Shown here in pieces: positions 7,637-16,460 of a stretch of DNA of 64,000 bases. Source of the DNA: Devosia aquimaris (GTDB taxonomy: Bacteria > Pseudomonadota > Alphaproteobacteria > Rhizobiales > Devosiaceae). A program made the position numbers and the translations under genes. The stretch's first letter is position 1; the number at the start of each line of letters is the position of its first letter. The notes beneath the pieces are model-generated. The model saw nothing but the letters and a program-made list of their open reading frames with translations, did no database searches and was not told the origin of the DNA. The DNA lies in NCBI RefSeq assembly GCF_020169335.1, contig NZ_JAIEZN010000002.1, positions 806,001 through 870,000 on the forward strand, in the 5' to 3' direction.

Positions 7637-10093
7637 ATGGCGCCGGATCACTTCCGGAAGCATTGGGGATTCGCAACAATCGGTGCAGCCCCTCTTACTG
7701 TGTTGACGGCGGTCCCCGCCCTGGCACAAGGCACTTCAACGGCAAGCTTCGCCGGCGCCGCCCCCCTCGCCATTGCTGCCGGCGCGGGCCTGTTCGCCCT
7801 GCTGGCGATGGTCTCGGTGCGCAAGGTGCTGCACGATGCCAAGGCCGACCGCTCCAAATCGGCCGAACAGGTCGCCAGCCTGCGCGCACTGGTCGATGAA
7901 TATGAGGCGCTGCTGTCCGGCACGCGCGAAGTCACCGTGTTGTGGACCGATACAGGCGCGCCCAAGCTGCTGGGCCAGGCGGCCGCCATCCTCCCCATCG
8001 GGCGCCAGCCCGAGGCCATTCTCAATTTCCAAAGCTGGCTGACCGATGCCGATGCTGAACGGCTGGCGCGGCTGCTCGAGGATCTGCGCGTGCATGGCCA
8101 TGCCTTTGCGGCCAGCCTGGACACGCTCGATGGCCGGCTGATCCGCGCCAATGGCTGGGTTCATGGCAGCGGCACCGCCATGCGCCTGCGCCCGGCCTTC
8201 CTGCAACCCGGCGCCGAGCCCGAACTGGTGGCCGCCGCCGCCAATGGCGATGGCGGCAGCGTCCGCGCCATCCTGACCACGCTGAGCAAACCGGCCTATC
8301 TGCGCGATTTCGACGATCGGCTGATCTATGCCAATGATGCCTATCTGGCGCTGGCCAAGAGCCTGGGCAAGCCGGGCACCCAATCGGCGCCGCCCGAGCT
8401 GCTCGAGGCCAGCCGCCTGGCGCAGCACTTGAACAATTGCCGCGGCGTCAGCGAGCCGACCGTCCTGCCGCTCAGTTTCAAGGGCAAGGGCGAGTTCGAA
8501 CTGGTCGAATTTCCCATCGAGGGTGGTCGCGCCGGCCTGTTCCGCCCGCGGGAAAACCATGCCGCCCAGGAAATGGATCACTCGGCCGACCATATCAGCG
8601 GCATCATCGACACCCTGGGCACGCCGATTGCCATCTTCAACGCCAAGCGCGAACTGGTGCAGTTCAACCAGGCCTATGCGAGCCTGTGGAACTTCGGTCG
8701 CGGCTTCCTGACCCTGGGGCTGGACGAGCGCGCCATTCTCGACAAACTGCGCACCGAGGGCATGCTGCCCGCCCAGGTGAACTATCACAGCTGGCGCGAC
8801 GACCACCTCAAATCCTACAGCCGCACCAAGCCGCATGAAGACGAGCCCTGGCACCTGCCCGATGGCCGCACCATCAAGGTGATCTCGGCCCCCGCCGGCG
8901 CCACCGGCGGCGTGATCTATGTGTTCGATGACATCACCGAGCGGCTCAAGCTGGAATCGACCAACAAGGCCTTTTCCAATGTGCAGCGCGAAACCATCAA
9001 TGCGCTGAGCGAAGCGGTGGCCGTGTTCGGCACCAACGGGCGCTTGACGCTTTCCAATCCACGCCTCTCTGCGCTGTGGAAGCTGCCCACCAATGAACTG
9101 GGCAAGAACCCCCATATCGACGAGATCGCCGAGGCCAGCGGCCGCGCCATTCCCGAGGACGGCGCCGCCATCTGGCGCGATCTCAAGCGCGGCATCATCG
9201 ACCTCAATCCCACCCGCTCGGACACCACCGGCCGCATCAACCGCTCCGACGGGCGGCTGCTTGATTATGCGATCACGCGTTTGCCCGACGGGCAGACGAT
9301 GATGACCTTCCTCGACGTCACCGAAAGCGCCAGCTATTCCAAGGTGCTCAAGGAGCGCAACGACGCCCTCGTCGCCGCCGACGTGCTCAAGGACGCCTTT
9401 GTCGAGAACGTCTCCTATGAATTGCGCTCGCCGCTGACCAACATCATCGGTTTTGCCGACCTCTTGGCCACCGAGGCCGGCACGCTCAACGAGCGCCAGA
9501 CCGCCTATGTCGACTATATCCGCGCCTCATCGGTGACGCTGGGCGTGCTGATCGACAATATTCTGGACCTCGCCTCGGTCGATGCCGGCATTGCCGAGCT
9601 GCGCCCCGAGCCGCTCGATGTGGCGCAACTGGTCGACAAGGCCCGTGCCGGTCTTTCGGCCAGCTTCCCGGAAATCTCGGGTGAAAAGCCAATCAACCTG
9701 GTGGTCGACATCGACCCCGAGCTGCCCGAATTCATCGCCGATGGCACGCGCATCGTGCAGGTGCTCTATAACCTTCTGTCCAACGCAGCCCGCTTCTCGC
9801 CCCCTGGCGGGGAAATTCGCCTCAGCATTTCCCACCGCGGCGAACGCGTGCTGTTCGTCATCGAGGATGAAGGTCCGGGCCTGACCGACGAAATGAAGTC
9901 GGCCATCCTCACCCGGCTCGACAACCCCGGCGTCACCGGCCGCCAGCGCGGCGCGGGCCTGGGCCTGGCCATCGTCAAGACCTTCGTCAACCTGCATGGC
10001 GGCACGATCTCGGCCGAAAAGCGCGAGCCGCGCGGCTCCAAGATTATCGTCAGCCTGCCGCGCGACAGCTCCATGTCGGCCGTTGCCGAATAG
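7637..10093 (+). CDS. divL: DivL-like PAS sensor pseudokinase with Tyr in the H box
   Basis: 818 residues. A hydrophobic N-terminus (about 10-60) is followed by a coiled segment, several PAS-like modules (roughly 85-200, 205-300, 320-435 and 445-565), a DHp helix pair and a HATPase_c domain. The DHp motif reads NVSYELRSPL, so the phosphoacceptor histidine is replaced by Tyr594. The ATPase boxes look intact: N box LLSNAARFSPP near 710, VIEDEGPGL, and RGAGLGLAIVK. Tyrosine at this site with an N-terminal membrane anchor and PAS array defines DivL, the cell-cycle protein that works with DivK and CckA to control CtrA. The length and the neighbour tsaE fit. The start has a weak AGAGGGTAG site. Strict orthology is inferred. 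Confidence 0.82.
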   Translation: MAPDHFRKHWGFATIGAAPLTVLTAVPALAQGTSTASFAGAAPLAIAAGAGLFALLAMVSVRKVLHDAKADRSKSAEQVASLRALVDEYEALLSGTREVTVLWTDTGAPKLLGQAAAILPIGRQPEAILNFQSWLTDADAERLARLLEDLRVHGHAFAASLDTLDGRLIRANGWVHGSGTAMRLRPAFLQPGAEPELVAAAANGDGGSVRAILTTLSKPAYLRDFDDRLIYANDAYLALAKSLGKPGTQSAPPELLEASRLAQHLNNCRGVSEPTVLPLSFKGKGEFELVEFPIEGGRAGLFRPRENHAAQEMDHSADHISGIIDTLGTPIAIFNAKRELVQFNQAYASLWNFGRGFLTLGLDERAILDKLRTEGMLPAQVNYHSWRDDHLKSYSRTKPHEDEPWHLPDGRTIKVISAPAGATGGVIYVFDDITERLKLESTNKAFSNVQRETINALSEAVAVFGTNGRLTLSNPRLSALWKLPTNELGKNPHIDEIAEASGRAIPEDGAAIWRDLKRGIIDLNPTRSDTTGRINRSDGRLLDYAITRLPDGQTMMTFLDVTESASYSKVLKERNDALVAADVLKDAFVENVSYELRSPLTNIIGFADLLATEAGTLNERQTAYVDYIRASSVTLGVLIDNILDLASVDAGIAELRPEPLDVAQLVDKARAGLSASFPEISGEKPINLVVDIDPELPEFIADGTRIVQVLYNLLSNAARFSPPGGEIRLSISHRGERVLFVIEDEGPGLTDEMKSAILTRLDNPGVTGRQRGAGLGLAIVKTFVNLHGGTISAEKREPRGSKIIVSLPRDSSMSAVAE

Positions 10094-10519
10094 ATGAGCC
10101 CGCGCCTGCTGCCCGACGACGCCGCCACCGCCGCCTTCGGCGCCGAACTGGCGGCCAGCCTGGCGCCTGGCGATGTGGTGTTGCTCGAGGGTGATCTGGG
10201 CGCCGGCAAGACGGCGCTGGCCCGGGCCATCATCCGCTCTCTTGCCGCAGACTCCGCGCTCGACGTGCCCTCGCCCACCTTCGCCTTGGTGCAGCCCTAT
10301 GACACGCCGAAGGGGCCCGTGCTGCACGTCGATCTCTATCGACTGGGCGATCCGCGCGAGGTCGATGAACTGGGCCTGCTCGACAATCCCGACGCTATTG
10401 TGCTGGTCGAATGGGCTGAGCGTTCCGCCGAAATCACCAATGCGGCCAGCCACATAGTGACGATGGCCATCCCGCCCGGCGGCGCCGGGCGGCTGGTGTC
10501 AGTCAGCCGCAGGGGCTAG
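10094..10519 (+). CDS. tsaE: tRNA threonylcarbamoyladenosine biosynthesis ATPase TsaE
   Basis: 141 residues, the normal family length. TsaE is the ATPase partner of the TsaB-TsaD complex that makes t6A37 in ANN-decoding tRNAs. The Walker A loop GDLGAGKT is at residues 34-40. PSPTFALVQPY and HVDLYRL are the conserved T(S)PTF and HxDLYR blocks, and VLVEWAER closes the core. The ATG directly follows the divL-like stop codon with no gap, so the two are probably co-transcribed and translationally coupled. The usual Rhizobiales downstream partners (phosphotransferase, nucleotidyltransferase) are absent. A convergent cytochrome gene follows. Confidence 0.93.
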   Translation: MSPRLLPDDAATAAFGAELAASLAPGDVVLLEGDLGAGKTALARAIIRSLAADSALDVPSPTFALVQPYDTPKGPVLHVDLYRLGDPREVDELGLLDNPDAIVLVEWAERSAEITNAASHIVTMAIPPGGAGRLVSVSRRG

Positions 10520-10525
10520 CGCGCC

Positions 10526-11020
10526 CTACAAGGCGCGGTCCGGTACGGCCATGCGGCGCAGAACGCCATTGCGGAACCAGAACTGCTGCACGAGCGCGCC
10601 CAGCACATGCAGGCCTATCAGCGGAAGGAAGGCCAGCTGGATATAGACATGGGCAACGGCGGCCATTTCGATATTGCCGAACCAGGCGGCAATGCCGCCC
10701 AGCGGCAGCGCGAACAGCAGCACGTAAAACAGGATATGCGTGGCATTGGCCAACAGCGTCAGCGCGGCCGGCTGGCCCGGCGGATGCGCCGGCGCGCCAT
10801 TGCGCAGCCGCAGCGTCACGCGCCAGATGGCCAGCAGCAAAATGGCAATGCCCACAATGATATGGGGCAGCGGATTGGCGCCCTCGGCCGTGCCGCCCAT
10901 GCGCACGATCCAGGCATTTTCCATGCCCGAATGCACCAACAGCTGGAACAGCACCAGGGCCGCGATGACCCAGTGCAGAATGATATGCGTACGGGAATAT
11001 CCCGCTGCCGGCGTGGCCAT
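10526..11020 (-). CDS. cytochrome b561 family protein
   Basis: 164 residues from ATG at 11020, chosen because GGAG lies nine bases upstream. Four hydrophobic segments carry the expected haem-ligand histidines: THIILHW in the first, LPHIIVGIAILLLAIWR in the second, ATHILFYVLLFALPLGG in the third and HVYIQLAFLPLIGLHVLG in the fourth. Family members are inner-membrane di-haem b proteins that pass electrons to or from quinones, for example as superoxide:quinone oxidoreductases. The substrate here is unknown. The gene is monocistronic and convergent with tsaE, with six bases between their stops. Confidence 0.88.
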   Translation of the reverse strand: MATPAAGYSRTHIILHWVIAALVLFQLLVHSGMENAWIVRMGGTAEGANPLPHIIVGIAILLLAIWRVTLRLRNGAPAHPPGQPAALTLLANATHILFYVLLFALPLGGIAAWFGNIEMAAVAHVYIQLAFLPLIGLHVLGALVQQFWFRNGVLRRMAVPDRAL

Positions 11021-11412
11021 GGCGTGTCTCCAGAGCGCCCAACGGCACATTGTGCACCGCTCTCATGCCGAAGGTAGAAACGCCCGCAGGGCCTTGCAAG
11101 GGGCGTGCCCCCATTTTGCCTCCGCCCACGCCACCACACATCGCCCCTGGCGTCGCATGCTGTGCAAATTTCCCCCGCACATCGCGCCGATGCGCTGACA
11201 CAGTGTTCGCCTTTTTCAGCACACTTCGTAGCCGATCTGTCCCACTCCGCGCGCCAGAACGGCCCACGCCACAAGGCCAGCGGCCGTGTCATGGCTCGAG
11301 GAATGGCAAAATCACGATGGTCGAGAGGCCAGCAGCCGGCCAGCGGCAGCCGCATGCGGGTCCAGTATAGACGCCGCGATGGAAGCGGGGACAATTCTGG
11401 CTCGGCGGGCGC
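11021..11412. other. intergenic region without a recognisable gene
   Basis: About 390 bases between the cytochrome b561 start and the OsmC-family stop. Open frames on both strands are GC-driven and lack ribosome-binding sites. It should contain the cytochrome promoter. No RNA gene was recognised. Confidence 0.45.
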
Positions 11413-11829
11413 TCAGCCGTCGGCGCGGGGCGCCCGCGCTATCGTGCCGATCAGCGCCGTGCCCTGCGCCAGCGTATTGGAGATGGTGCCATATTTGCGC
11501 ACATTGGTGTGCAGCAGATCCAGTCGATGCTCGCTCTCGTCGGTGTCGATGAACAGCTCATAGGTGATCAGGCTCACCCGGGGCTGCATATCCTGTCGCT
11601 CGGCGGTGAGGCGCACGCTGACGCCGTGAAAGGCAAACTTCAGCATCGGCGCCGAGCGCTCCACCCCCTTGATCATGCAGGCGGCAAGGCTGGCCAGCAG
11701 CAGCTCCACCGGATTGAAGGCGTCAAGGCGCCCCGCCAGCGAGGTATCGAGCACCAGCCGCGCGTCCCGCACCAGGGCGGTGCTGCCGTTGGCGTCGTCA
11801 CGATGAGCCGAAAGGGAATAGTTGCGCAT
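11413..11829 (-). CDS. OsmC family protein
   Basis: 138 residues. The ATG at 11829 is preceded by GGGAG. The core NPVELLLASLAACMIKGVER carries the N-proximal cysteine of the OsmC/Ohr fold, and KYGTISNTL matches the C-terminal block. The second cysteine needed for classical organic hydroperoxide reduction is replaced here, so this belongs to the single-cysteine branch whose activity is less certain. It may be a peroxide or thiol stress protein in the cytosol. It is alone on its strand and followed by convergent or unrelated genes. Confidence 0.82.
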   Translation of the reverse strand: MRNYSLSAHRDDANGSTALVRDARLVLDTSLAGRLDAFNPVELLLASLAACMIKGVERSAPMLKFAFHGVSVRLTAERQDMQPRVSLITYELFIDTDESEHRLDLLHTNVRKYGTISNTLAQGTALIGTIARAPRADG

Positions 11830-11927
11830 GGTGGATCTCCCGCTGGATTGAGGGAGAGACTAGCAGGCGGCAAGGGGGGTGGGTGTTGATCGAGCGCAAG
11901 GGGGGCGAGAAGCGCCCCACCCGCGAT

Positions 11928-12059
11928 GTCATCCCCGCGAAAGCGGGGACCGATCCTGGGATGGTGGTGCGCTTGGGATCATCGAACTCTGCCGGGTCCA
12001 ATCTAACTAGCGGCTGTTGAGGGATCTCGGGATGGGTCCCGGCTCAGGGCCGGGATGAC
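11928..12059. repeat. REP-like palindromic doublet, left copy
   Basis: Two related units in inverted orientation. Positions 11928-11964 read GTCATCCCC, the stem CCCCGC-GAAA-GCGGGG, then GATCCTGGGATGG. Positions 12024-12059 are the reverse-complement type, with stem CCCGGC/GCCGGG and an ATGAC end. The same pair recurs at 12484-12609. Inverted pairs of such units are the layout of REPIN/BIME elements, which are non-autonomous and dispersed. Confidence 0.8.
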
Positions 12060-12137
12060 ATCGTGGGTGGGGAGACAATTGCGGCAAATCACTATTCGGC
12101 TAATTTGCGTACGCACCCAATCGCCGCGGTTCCGCAC

Positions 12138-12446
12138 ATGCAGCGCAGCTATAGTGTCTACATCGTCGCCAGCCGCAAACATGGCACGCTCTACACCGGC
12201 GTCACCAATGATCTCGTCCGGCGCATGTCGGAGCATCGCGAGGGATTGGTTGCTGGTTTCTCCAAGACCCATCGCTGCACCCATTTGGTGTGGTTTGAGG
12301 TCCACGAGGACATCAACGTGGCCATTCTGCGCGAGAAGCGCGTCAAGAAATGGCTGCGTCCCTGGAAAGTTGCGCTGATCGAGCAAGGCAACCCCGAGTG
12401 GCGCGATTTGTGGTGGGACATCATCGGTCCGCAATGGCAGGGGTGA
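12138..12446 (+). CDS. GIY-YIG family nuclease (single domain)
   Basis: 102 residues from ATG at 12138; an upstream in-frame start at 12063 would add 25 unrelated residues. The nuclease core reads SVYIVASRKHGTLYTGVTN, i.e. the Y-I-V...LYTGVTN form of GIY-YIG, followed by DLVRRMSEHREG with the catalytic arginine, and a conserved E within a helix rich in R and K (LREKRVKKWLRPWK). It ends with NPEWRDLWWDI, typical of the short UPF0213/YhbQ-like branch. It presumably cuts DNA, but the physiological substrate is unknown. It is flanked on both sides by REP-like doublets, a notable context. Confidence 0.85.
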   Translation: MQRSYSVYIVASRKHGTLYTGVTNDLVRRMSEHREGLVAGFSKTHRCTHLVWFEVHEDINVAILREKRVKKWLRPWKVALIEQGNPEWRDLWWDIIGPQWQG

Positions 12447-12483
12447 TGTTAGCGGGGCTCGGGTGCCTCTCCCCACACGCGGT

Positions 12484-12609
12484 GTCATCCCCGCGAACGC
12501 GGGGACCCATCCTGAGATGGTGCCGAATTTCGGATGGCGGTACCGGGCAGAACCACCTTGCGGCTGTGCGGTGATCTCGGGATGGGTCCCGGCTCGAGGC
12601 CGGGATGAC
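12484..12609. repeat. REP-like palindromic doublet, right copy
   Basis: Positions 12484-12520 (GTCATCCCC, CGCGAACGCG stem, CATCCTGAGATGG) and the inverted unit 12574-12609 form a pair with the same organisation as 11928-12059. It lies 37 bases downstream of the GIY-YIG stop. Confidence 0.8.
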
Positions 12610-12713
12610 ACCGGGGGTGTGGAGACAGCAGTGGTTTGAGCGGAGACTCCCGGGCAAATCGGTGCAGTACGCACGCGCCTTGGTCGGTCACCAATTCCGC
12701 CCCCGTACAAGGT

Positions 12714-12750
12714 GTCATCTCCGCGAACGCGGGGACCCATCCTGAGTTGG
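12714..12750 (+). repeat. solo REP-like unit
   Basis: A single unit, GTCATCTCCGCGAACGCGG then GACCCATCCTGAGTTGG, in the same orientation as 12484-12520 and without an inverted partner. It sits 34 bases beyond the stop of the RusA-like gene. Confidence 0.75.
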
Positions 12751-12783
12751 TGGCGCATTGCGGGGGGCGGTACACCGCTGCCG

Positions 12784-13335
12784 CTAGAACAGCATCGCTA
12801 AGTTTGATTGGGTCACAGCGATCGCGTGTGGCCTGACCCTGATCACGGCGAAAGAAACCGAAGGATCATCAGAGCCCAAATAAGCTCCCAACCGAGCCTG
12901 CAAGGACAATACGGCATCGTCATCTTCTAGTAAGCAGTACCAGCGCCCTGCTGGTGGGAGCTCGGCCAAGAGTTCGCCATGCCCCTTGGGTATGCGCAAC
13001 CCATCAATTATTCGTTTTATGCGGTTGTCTAGATCTCCGGCTGAAAGCACGGGCTTTTGGTCAGGCATGCCGGTCAGCAATGTGATGTCCAGGTCCACGC
13101 CAACGCCAACGCTTCGAGCGTAAATCGGCACGAAGGTGTGACCGCCTGTTGAACGGATGAATTTGGGCGCACCGGCTGAGAAATTAGTATCTTCCCAGCG
13201 TTTTAGGACGTCAAATGGCGCTTTGCCCCAGACTTTCCGCAACTGTTCGCTGAAAGCACTCCGCATCTCCCAGATGAGGCCCATGTCGCTGCGTTGCGCA
13301 GGAATCCTTCCCTCAAATGTGAGGATGATCTCCAC
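12784..13335 (-). CDS. RusA-like crossover junction endonuclease
   Basis: 183 residues from GTG at 13335, immediately after the polA stop at 13336-13338. The segment DLDNRIKRIIDGL matches the RusA signature DLDNLxKxxxDAL, and EDDDAVLSLQARL occupies the place of the second catalytic acidic motif (DDAQV in RusA). These aspartates bind the metal that cuts Holliday junctions. It is longer than phage RusA (about 120 residues), with an insertion between the motifs. Coding GC is lower than in polA, suggesting transfer. No prophage genes are nearby. A later start (ATG at codon 18) is possible. Confidence 0.6.
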   Translation of the reverse strand: MEIILTFEGRIPAQRSDMGLIWEMRSAFSEQLRKVWGKAPFDVLKRWEDTNFSAGAPKFIRSTGGHTFVPIYARSVGVGVDLDITLLTGMPDQKPVLSAGDLDNRIKRIIDGLRIPKGHGELLAELPPAGRWYCLLEDDDAVLSLQARLGAYLGSDDPSVSFAVIRVRPHAIAVTQSNLAMLF

Positions 13336-16263
13336 CTAGTGCGCCTCGTCCCAATTCCCCGCGGCATGGGCATCCACCTGGATCGGCACGGTGAGCCGCA
13401 CGGCGGGTTCGGCGGCGCTTTCCATGACCTGTTTGATCACCGGAATGGCCTTGTCTTCGGTGCCCAGGGGCACTTCGAAGATGAGTTCGTCGTGGACCTG
13501 CAGCAGCATGTCAGCGTCGATCTTGGCCTTCTTCAGCGCCGGTTCCATGCGGATCATGGCGCGGCGGATGATGTCGGCGGCGCTGCCCTGGATGGGGGCG
13601 TTGATGGAGGCGCGTTCGACGAAGGCGCGTTCGCTTGGATTGTGCGAGCGGGCATTGGGGAAGTTGATGCGGCGGCCGAAGATGGTGGTGACGTGGCCGT
13701 CTTCCTTCACCTTGCGGCGCTGCTCATCCATATAGTCCTTGATGCCCGGGAAGCGCTCGAAATAGGTCTTGATATAGTCGCCCGCCTCGCTGCGGCCGAT
13801 GCCGAGCTGATTGGCGAGGCCAAAGGCGGAAATGCCATAGATGATGCCGAAATTGATCGCCTTGGCGCGGCGGCGCACATCGCTGGGCATGCCTTCGACG
13901 GGCACGCCGAACATTTCGCTCGCCGTCATGGCATGAATGTCGAGGCCCTCTTCGAAGGCGTCCTTGAGCGCCTGGATATCGGCGATATGGGCGAGGACGC
14001 GCAATTCGATCTGGCTATAGTCGGCAGAAATCAGGATCTTGCCGGGTGCGGCGACGAAGGCGCTGCGGATCTTGCGGCCATCCTCGGTGCGCACCGGGAT
14101 GTTCTGGAGGTTCGGATCGTTTGAACTGAGCCGCCCGGTCAGCACGGAGTGCTGGGAATAGGTGGTGTGCACCCGCCCGGTGCGGGCGTTGATATATTGC
14201 GGCAGGGCATCGGTATAGGTGCTGCGCAGCTTGTTGAGCTGGCGCCAGTCAACAATGGTGCGGGCGAGGGGCACGCCCTTGAGCGCGAGATCTTCCAGCA
14301 CATCGGCGCCGGTGGACCAGGCGCCGGTCTTGGTCTTGGTGCCGCCTTCGAGCCCCATCTTGTCAAAAAGGATTTCGCCGAGCTGCTTGGGGGAGCCGAG
14401 GTTAAAGCTCTGGCCGGCCAGCTCATAGGCCTCGGCCTCAAAGGCGGCGGCGCGCTGGGCGAATTCACCCGACAGGCGGGAGAGAATAGCGCGGTCGATA
14501 TTGACGCCCCGCGCCTCCATGCGCGCCAGCACCGGGGCCAGCGGCCGCTCGATGGTTTCGTAGAGCGTGGTCATGTTCTCGGCGACCAGACGAGGCTTGA
14601 GCACATGCCAGAGGCGCATGGTCATGTCGGCGTCTTCGGCGGCATAGGCGGCGCCATCGGCAATGGGCACCTGGGCAAAGGTCTTCTGGCTCTTGCCCGA
14701 GCCGATCAGGTCCTTGATCGACTGGCCGGCAAAGCCCAGCCAGTGCTCGCCAAGCTCGCCCATGGTGTTGTATTGCGGGCCATCGAGCGCGTAGCTCAAG
14801 AGCAGCGTATCGTCCATCGAGCGGACCTCGACGCCATAGCGCGTGAGGATGCCCAGGTCATATTTGCCATTGTGGAAGATCTTGAGGATCGAGGGGTCGG
14901 CAAAGAGCGGCTTGAGCATGTCGAGCGCGGTGCGGATCGGCATCTGCCCCTCGGCCAGCCCGCCACCGCCAAAGATGTCGGCCTCGCCCTCGGCATGGCC
15001 GAGCGGCAGATAGGCGCCATTGCCCGGCGCGCTGGAAAAGGAAATGCCAACCAGGTCTGCCGTCTGGTTGTCGAGCCCGGTGGTCTCGGTGTCGGTGGCG
15101 ACGATGCCGGTGGCCATGGCGGCGTCGATCCAGCGCTGCAGCGCTTCGGCGTCGCGGATGATCTCATAGGCCTCGGGCTTGAAGGGCAGGGCGCGGATGC
15201 GGGCATGGACAGCCGCCGCATGGGCCACGGGCGCCGCTTCGGACCGGCCGGTGGCCTCCTGACGGGCCGTGCGCGCTTCGGCGCGGGCGGCATTGTCAAA
15301 GCCCACCGCTGCCGGAGTGGCGCTCCCCTTGGCACTCAATTCGGGATCGGCCGGGAAATCATCGGGATTGGCATCGAGCAGCCCGGCGAGCCGCTTGGTG
15401 ATGGTGGCAAATTCCATCGCCTTGAGGAAGGGGAAGAGATTGCCCGGCTCCATCGGCTGGCGGGCCAGTGCGTCGAGGTCGAGCTCAACCGGAACGTCCT
15501 GGCTCAGCGTCACCAATTGCTTGGAGATCAGCGCCAGCTCGGCATTGGCCTTGAGCTTTTCGCGCCGCGCGTTCTGCTTGATCTCATCGGCATGCGCGAG
15601 GAGGTTTTCCACCGTGCCATATTGGTTGATCAGCTCGGCCGCGGTCTTGACGCCAATGCCGGGCACGCCGGGGACATTGTCGACGCTGTCGCCGCACAGG
15701 GCCTGGACTTCCACCACCTTGTCGGGCGTGACGCCGAACTTGGTGAACACTTCGTCCACGCCAATCCAGCGCAGCGGCGGCTGGCCGGGGCGGGGAATGG
15801 TGTCGAGCATGCGGATGGAGCCATCGGCCTCCACCATCTGCATCAGATCCTTGTCCGACGAGACAATGGTGGCCTTGCCGCCGGCGTCGCGCGCCATGCG
15901 CGCATAGGTGGCGATGATGTCATCGGCCTCCCAGCCCTTCATCTCGATGGAGGGGATGGAAAAGGCCCGCGTCGCGGCGCGCGTCAGGGGAAACTGCGGC
16001 ACCAGCTCGGGCGGCGCCGGGGGGCGCTGCGCCTTGTATTCAGTGTAGATGTCGTCGCGGAAGGTCTTGCCGGAATGGTCGAAGATCACCGCCATATGGG
16101 TGGGCGCATCCTCGCCCTTGAGGTCTTCGGTCAGCTTGAACAGCATGTTGCAGAACCCCTGCACGCAGCCGACCGGCAGGCCGTCCGACTTGCGGTTGAG
16201 CTGGGGCAGGGCATGGAAGGCGCGGAAGATATAGGCCGAGCCGTCAACGAGCAGCAGATGCAT
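13336..16263 (-). CDS. polA: DNA polymerase I
   Basis: 975 residues. An N-terminal 5'-3' exonuclease (about 1-290) begins LLLVDGSAYIFRAFHA and contains GWEADDIIAT and the SSDKDLMQ metal site. A 3'-5' proofreading domain (about 375-560) has the intact DTETTG motif. The family A polymerase domain has DPNLQNIPVRTEDGRKIRSA, the catalytic DYSQIELR, RRRAKAINFGIIYG (O helix) and QVHDELIFEV. All three activities therefore look functional. The ATG at 16263 follows AAAGGGA. PolA removes RNA primers and fills repair gaps. The RusA-like gene follows without spacing. Confidence 0.97.
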   Translation of the reverse strand: MHLLLVDGSAYIFRAFHALPQLNRKSDGLPVGCVQGFCNMLFKLTEDLKGEDAPTHMAVIFDHSGKTFRDDIYTEYKAQRPPAPPELVPQFPLTRAATRAFSIPSIEMKGWEADDIIATYARMARDAGGKATIVSSDKDLMQMVEADGSIRMLDTIPRPGQPPLRWIGVDEVFTKFGVTPDKVVEVQALCGDSVDNVPGVPGIGVKTAAELINQYGTVENLLAHADEIKQNARREKLKANAELALISKQLVTLSQDVPVELDLDALARQPMEPGNLFPFLKAMEFATITKRLAGLLDANPDDFPADPELSAKGSATPAAVGFDNAARAEARTARQEATGRSEAAPVAHAAAVHARIRALPFKPEAYEIIRDAEALQRWIDAAMATGIVATDTETTGLDNQTADLVGISFSSAPGNGAYLPLGHAEGEADIFGGGGLAEGQMPIRTALDMLKPLFADPSILKIFHNGKYDLGILTRYGVEVRSMDDTLLLSYALDGPQYNTMGELGEHWLGFAGQSIKDLIGSGKSQKTFAQVPIADGAAYAAEDADMTMRLWHVLKPRLVAENMTTLYETIERPLAPVLARMEARGVNIDRAILSRLSGEFAQRAAAFEAEAYELAGQSFNLGSPKQLGEILFDKMGLEGGTKTKTGAWSTGADVLEDLALKGVPLARTIVDWRQLNKLRSTYTDALPQYINARTGRVHTTYSQHSVLTGRLSSNDPNLQNIPVRTEDGRKIRSAFVAAPGKILISADYSQIELRVLAHIADIQALKDAFEEGLDIHAMTASEMFGVPVEGMPSDVRRRAKAINFGIIYGISAFGLANQLGIGRSEAGDYIKTYFERFPGIKDYMDEQRRKVKEDGHVTTIFGRRINFPNARSHNPSERAFVERASINAPIQGSAADIIRRAMIRMEPALKKAKIDADMLLQVHDELIFEVPLGTEDKAIPVIKQVMESAAEPAVRLTVPIQVDAHAAGNWDEAH

Positions 16264-16420
16264 GGGCAGCGATTCCCTTTGGAGCGTGGGCCGACCTTAG
16301 TGGATCGGCAGCGCCTTGCCTATTTGGCGCGCGATTGTTCCCCGGTTGTTCTCGCATGGACTGCGCCAGCGCGGCCTGGAATGTAAAGCAGACTTGACTC
16401 AATGTCAGTCTAGCTATACA

Positions 16421-16448
16421 TCCAATGTCAATGAAACTTGACATTGGA
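16421..16448 (+). promoter_or_regulatory. 28-bp palindromic operator of the membrane protein/XRE pair
   Basis: A perfect inverted repeat with 11-base arms, TCCAATGTCAA (16421-16431) and TTGACATTGGA (16438-16448), separated by six bases and ending 12 bases before the ATG at 16461. A second, shorter TTGAC/AATGTCA pair lies at 16394-16406. TTGACT (16394-16399) and TATACA (16415-16420) could be the promoter. Autoregulation by the downstream XRE protein is the simplest reading. Confidence 0.65.
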
Positions 16449-16460
16449 TAGGGTGTTGCC

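Noticed and set aside
12003..12758. 251-residue minus-strand open frame across the REP region
   Set aside because: It is built largely from translated REP palindromes and the antisense of the GIY-YIG gene.
14149..16386. 745-residue plus-strand open frame opposite polA
   Set aside because: Antisense of a highly conserved gene with GC-rich third positions. Composition is non-protein-like and no motif is present.
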